Assembly: GCA_048939595.1 (NCBI GenBank)
Contig: JBHLPI010000046.1
Location: 1-15,869, forward strand
Source of the DNA: Hermodarchaeum sp048939595
GTDB taxonomy: Archaea > Asgardarchaeota > Hermodarchaeia > Hermodarchaeales > Hermodarchaeaceae
Length of the DNA stretch: 15,869 nt
Direction: 5' to 3'
This document shows, one piece after another, positions 14,356 through 15,869 of this stretch (positions are counted from its first letter, which is position 1; every line of letters begins with the position of its first letter). The notes beneath the pieces were generated by a model. It worked only from the letters and a program-made list of their open reading frames with translations. It ran no database searches and had not been told where the DNA came from. The position numbers and the translations under genes are program-made.

Positions 14356-14556
14356 ATGTCCAAACCAAGTGATCAGATGACTGCATATTTCCAGAAAAAG
14401 GGTGAAAACCTCGAAGAGCTTGCAGACCACCATGCGTCTATTGGCGAAAGCTCACAAGCTAAGGAGCTTTATGGACAGGCTCGCTCAATGTATGAACGGT
14501 TAGGCAGCCAGGAACTTATATCCCGTGTCGACGAGAAATTAGGAAAGCTCAAGTAA
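14356..14556 (+). CDS. Small helical (TPR-like) protein
   Basis: A 66-residue soluble protein made of about three helices. The second and third read LEELADHHASIGESSQAKELYGQARSM (split: 24-50 or so) followed by YERLGSQELISRVDEKLG. This matches the A-helix/B-helix pattern of a single tetratricopeptide repeat, with small residues at the turn. One TPR alone usually needs a partner, so it may be an adaptor. AGGTGA 5 nt upstream selects this ATG. It lies 94 nt after aspS and is convergent with the HerA-like gene, whose stop is 29 nt away. Its function is unknown to me; the high codon quality and ribosome site make it a real gene. Confidence 0.7.
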   Translation: MSKPSDQMTAYFQKKGENLEELADHHASIGESSQAKELYGQARSMYERLGSQELISRVDEKLGKLK

Positions 14557-14585
14557 AACATTCTCACACTGAGCCGCTTTCGCCT

Positions 14586-15590
14586 TCAGAAAATTGTGAT
14601 GAAACGGGTAGCAGGTTCGCTTCGAAGATGTACAACAACGTGGTCGTTGTTGACTTGTAAGAAGTGTTGCTCATTTTCAGTGAGTTGTTGTAGTAAAGGA
14701 GAAGGTTCTTCGTCGAAACCGCTGGTGAGAATGAAATTACCTGTGTCATTCGATGGCTGGGATAAAGCTGTGTTCTGGTTATCAAAGATGACGAATGGGG
14801 TATTGCGGGTTGTGTATCGTGCGGATAACCATTCGAGTATTTGTGGAGCAATGTCTGTGGTATTGACGAGGAATAAAGCAGGAAGATGCTCTGATTCATC
14901 AGCAAGTAGTTTCAAAAGGAGCAGGTTGATAGCAAAGGTCACTTTGGGAGTATCATTGCCTGTGATGATTGTAGGAAGATGTCGGATGCTGGTTAGAGAT
15001 AGGTTGTCATAGCTGGCGTCCAACAGATCATGTGGCAAAGCGCTAAGTAATCGACGGATTTCATGATAGGGGCCCTTATGATGTTCATAAAAGGAAAGCG
15101 TATTCTGAAGGTGCTGAAGTGTAGGTGTCGAGGCCATCAAAATAGTTCGCCAGATGATGACATGGAAAAGGTTTCGAGCCGTTGGTGTTACGGGTCCAAA
15201 ACTTTCGAAGAGCCGGATGAGAATATCGATTTGTCTGGATGGGTGCCGACCATTCGCTAGGTTTAATGCATCAAAGGTAATTGCCTCTGTTCCCAGATCG
15301 ATATGCCAGAGCGGGCTTTCGCAAACTTGCTCTTCGAGACCTTCTGAGGGAAATCCTTTAATGACTAGGACAGGAAGCCTGTGGTCGTCACAGAGTTGAA
15401 TTAGGAGATTAAAGTAAATATCTTGAGCGCGTGGTCCAACAACTAGGAGGTTGCAAAGGTCGTGGAGAGTTAAGGAGAAAGGGTGGGTTTGATGGTTTTG
15501 GATCAGGTATCCCAGTTGAAGAAGCCCATTGTTGGCGTGCGTTTCAGAATCGAAAATGGAGTTATCGTCCGACAAGCCAGTTCCCTGCAT
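14586..15590 (-). CDS. HerA/FtsK-like ATPase homologue lacking the Walker A motif
   Basis: A 334-residue protein that follows the layout of archaeal HerA/VirB4-type ATPases but has lost their catalytic residues. HPFSLTLHDLCNLLVVG (36-52) matches the strand that leads to the P-loop, yet the loop reads GPRAQDIY where GxxGxGKS/T is expected. LPVLVIKGF (72-80) matches the following strand, normally ending VIDPHGE. The segment FDALNLANGRHPSRQIDILIRLFESFGPVTP (split at 106-136) resembles the NPLxLPxGxxxxxxIDLLxxLF region. PALFLVNTTD (237-246) sits where Walker B (hhhDE) belongs, with Asn for Asp. The frame is intact for its full length, so it is probably a non-catalytic relative rather than a decaying gene. 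The ATG is preceded on minus by CTAAAAAAGG at leaderless distance. It diverges from the UbiA-type gene and converges on the small TPR-like gene. Confidence 0.65.
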   Translation of the reverse strand: MQGTGLSDDNSIFDSETHANNGLLQLGYLIQNHQTHPFSLTLHDLCNLLVVGPRAQDIYFNLLIQLCDDHRLPVLVIKGFPSEGLEEQVCESPLWHIDLGTEAITFDALNLANGRHPSRQIDILIRLFESFGPVTPTARNLFHVIIWRTILMASTPTLQHLQNTLSFYEHHKGPYHEIRRLLSALPHDLLDASYDNLSLTSIRHLPTIITGNDTPKVTFAINLLLLKLLADESEHLPALFLVNTTDIAPQILEWLSARYTTRNTPFVIFDNQNTALSQPSNDTGNFILTSGFDEEPSPLLQQLTENEQHFLQVNNDHVVVHLRSEPATRFITIF

Positions 15591-15606
15591 CCCAAGCGGG
15601 TTCCAG

Positions 15607-15620
15607 CCTTTTTTAGCTAT
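15607..15620 (-). promoter_or_regulatory. TATA-like element for the HerA-like gene
   Basis: Minus strand reads ATAGCTAAAAAAGG, centred about 23 nt before the ATG at 15590. The spacing suggests a leaderless or nearly leaderless message, which fits the absence of a ribosome site. Inferred. Confidence 0.35.
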
Positions 15621-15702
15621 TCGTGATTATCTGTCTGAGTAGACATACATTAGGCAGAGAGGTCACTGAAAGTATTCATCATGGCATCCCCTTTTGCCGT
15701 TT

Positions 15703-15712
15703 TCTATTTAAG
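15703..15712 (+). promoter_or_regulatory. TATA-like element for the UbiA-type gene
   Basis: TTCTATTTAAG, about 45 nt before the ATG at 15754, follows T-rich sequence and would start transcription near 15735 with a leader of about 20 nt. The same 163-nt gap holds small hairpins (TGTCTgagtAGACA at about 15630-15645) of unknown use. Confidence 0.4.
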
Positions 15713-15753
15713 TCAGAAGCGTTAAAGCTCATTTTACCTGTGAGCTGTTTCCC

Positions 15754-15869
15754 ATGAAATTGAAAGCGTTTATCACCATCATTCGGCCAGCTAATCCACT
15801 TTTCGGAAGCCTCACAGCGATAATTGGTGTTCTCACGACGAACTATTTCATTATCGCGAATTTTGGATT
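15754..15869 (+). CDS. UbiA-family prenyltransferase, N-terminal fragment cut by window edge
   Basis: Only 38 residues are in the window, opening MKLKAFITIIRPANPLFGSL and running into a hydrophobic helix (TAIIGVLTTNYFIIANFG). The RPANPLFGSLTAIIG pattern is that of the first membrane helix of UbiA-type prenyltransferases, in particular archaeal geranylgeranylglyceryl-phosphate geranylgeranyltransferase, which adds the second isoprenoid chain of archaeal lipids. The aspartate-rich substrate motifs lie beyond the edge, so a quinone or other UbiA enzyme is possible. ATG at 15754 fits the family start. It diverges from the HerA-like gene. Confidence 0.7.
   Translation, partial: MKLKAFITIIRPANPLFGSLTAIIGVLTTNYFIIANFG

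Noticed and set aside
14596..15616. Plus-strand open frames opposite the HerA-like gene
   Set aside because: They are short, lack ribosome sites and family likeness, and mirror the minus-strand frame that shows a coherent protein layout.
1..15869. Mobile elements, prophage, CRISPR or toxin-antitoxin genes
   Set aside because: No transposase, integrase, regularly spaced repeats, terminal inverted repeats or target duplications were seen; gene content is mostly housekeeping.

Overview
The window is most likely from an Asgard archaeon, and certainly from an archaeon. Archaeal signs: an eS26 ribosomal protein (a family of TACK and Asgard archaea and eukaryotes), an archaeal-type AspRS, the archaeal tRNA-Psi54 methyltransferase TrmY, an archaea-specific ThrRS editing domain, an archaetidylinositol-phosphate-synthase-type enzyme, TATA-like promoters and many GTG/TTG starts. 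The Asgard call rests on one gene with a gelsolin-like domain, a proline-rich linker and a second domain, which sits directly upstream of a Roadblock/LC7 protein. I have not placed it below that level.

Layout. 1-3.3 kb: two phosphohexomutase paralogues. The first is on the minus strand and cut by the left edge; it diverges from an unrecognised all-helical protein. The second is on the plus strand and abuts a free-standing ThrRS editing domain. 3.4-5.4 kb: eS26, TrmY and a PadR-type regulator run rightward and collide with a minus-strand CDP-alcohol phosphotransferase whose 3' end overlaps PadR by 71 nt. 5.6-7.8 kb: two tandem PhoU/TrkA-C paralogues that overlap each other, then thioredoxin reductase. 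7.9-9.1 kb: a secreted, membrane-anchored protein made of prenyltransferase/terpene-cyclase-type repeats. 9.06-9.44 kb: a 376-nt GC-rich non-coding stretch with several nested perfect stems, a candidate structured RNA that I could not assign to a family. 9.4-10.8 kb: SerRS. 10.97-12.84 kb: a compact unit of gelsolin-like protein, Roadblock protein and YfbR-type HD phosphohydrolase. 12.9-14.3 kb: AspRS. 14.36-15.6 kb: a small helical-repeat protein convergent with a HerA/FtsK-like ATPase homologue that has lost its Walker A motif. The right edge cuts the start of a UbiA-type prenyltransferase.

Working together. Translation and tRNA quality dominate (SerRS, AspRS, Thr editing, TrmY, eS26). Two membrane-lipid genes are present: the CDP-alcohol phosphotransferase makes polar heads and UbiA probably adds a prenyl chain. 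The phosphohexomutases supply sugar phosphates. The gelsolin/Roadblock unit is the cytoskeleton- or small-GTPase-related part. No transposase, integrase, CRISPR array or prophage gene was seen. The strongest candidates for something undescribed are the gelsolin-linker-beta-domain protein with its Roadblock partner, the P-loop-less HerA-like protein, and the structured RNA upstream of SerRS.
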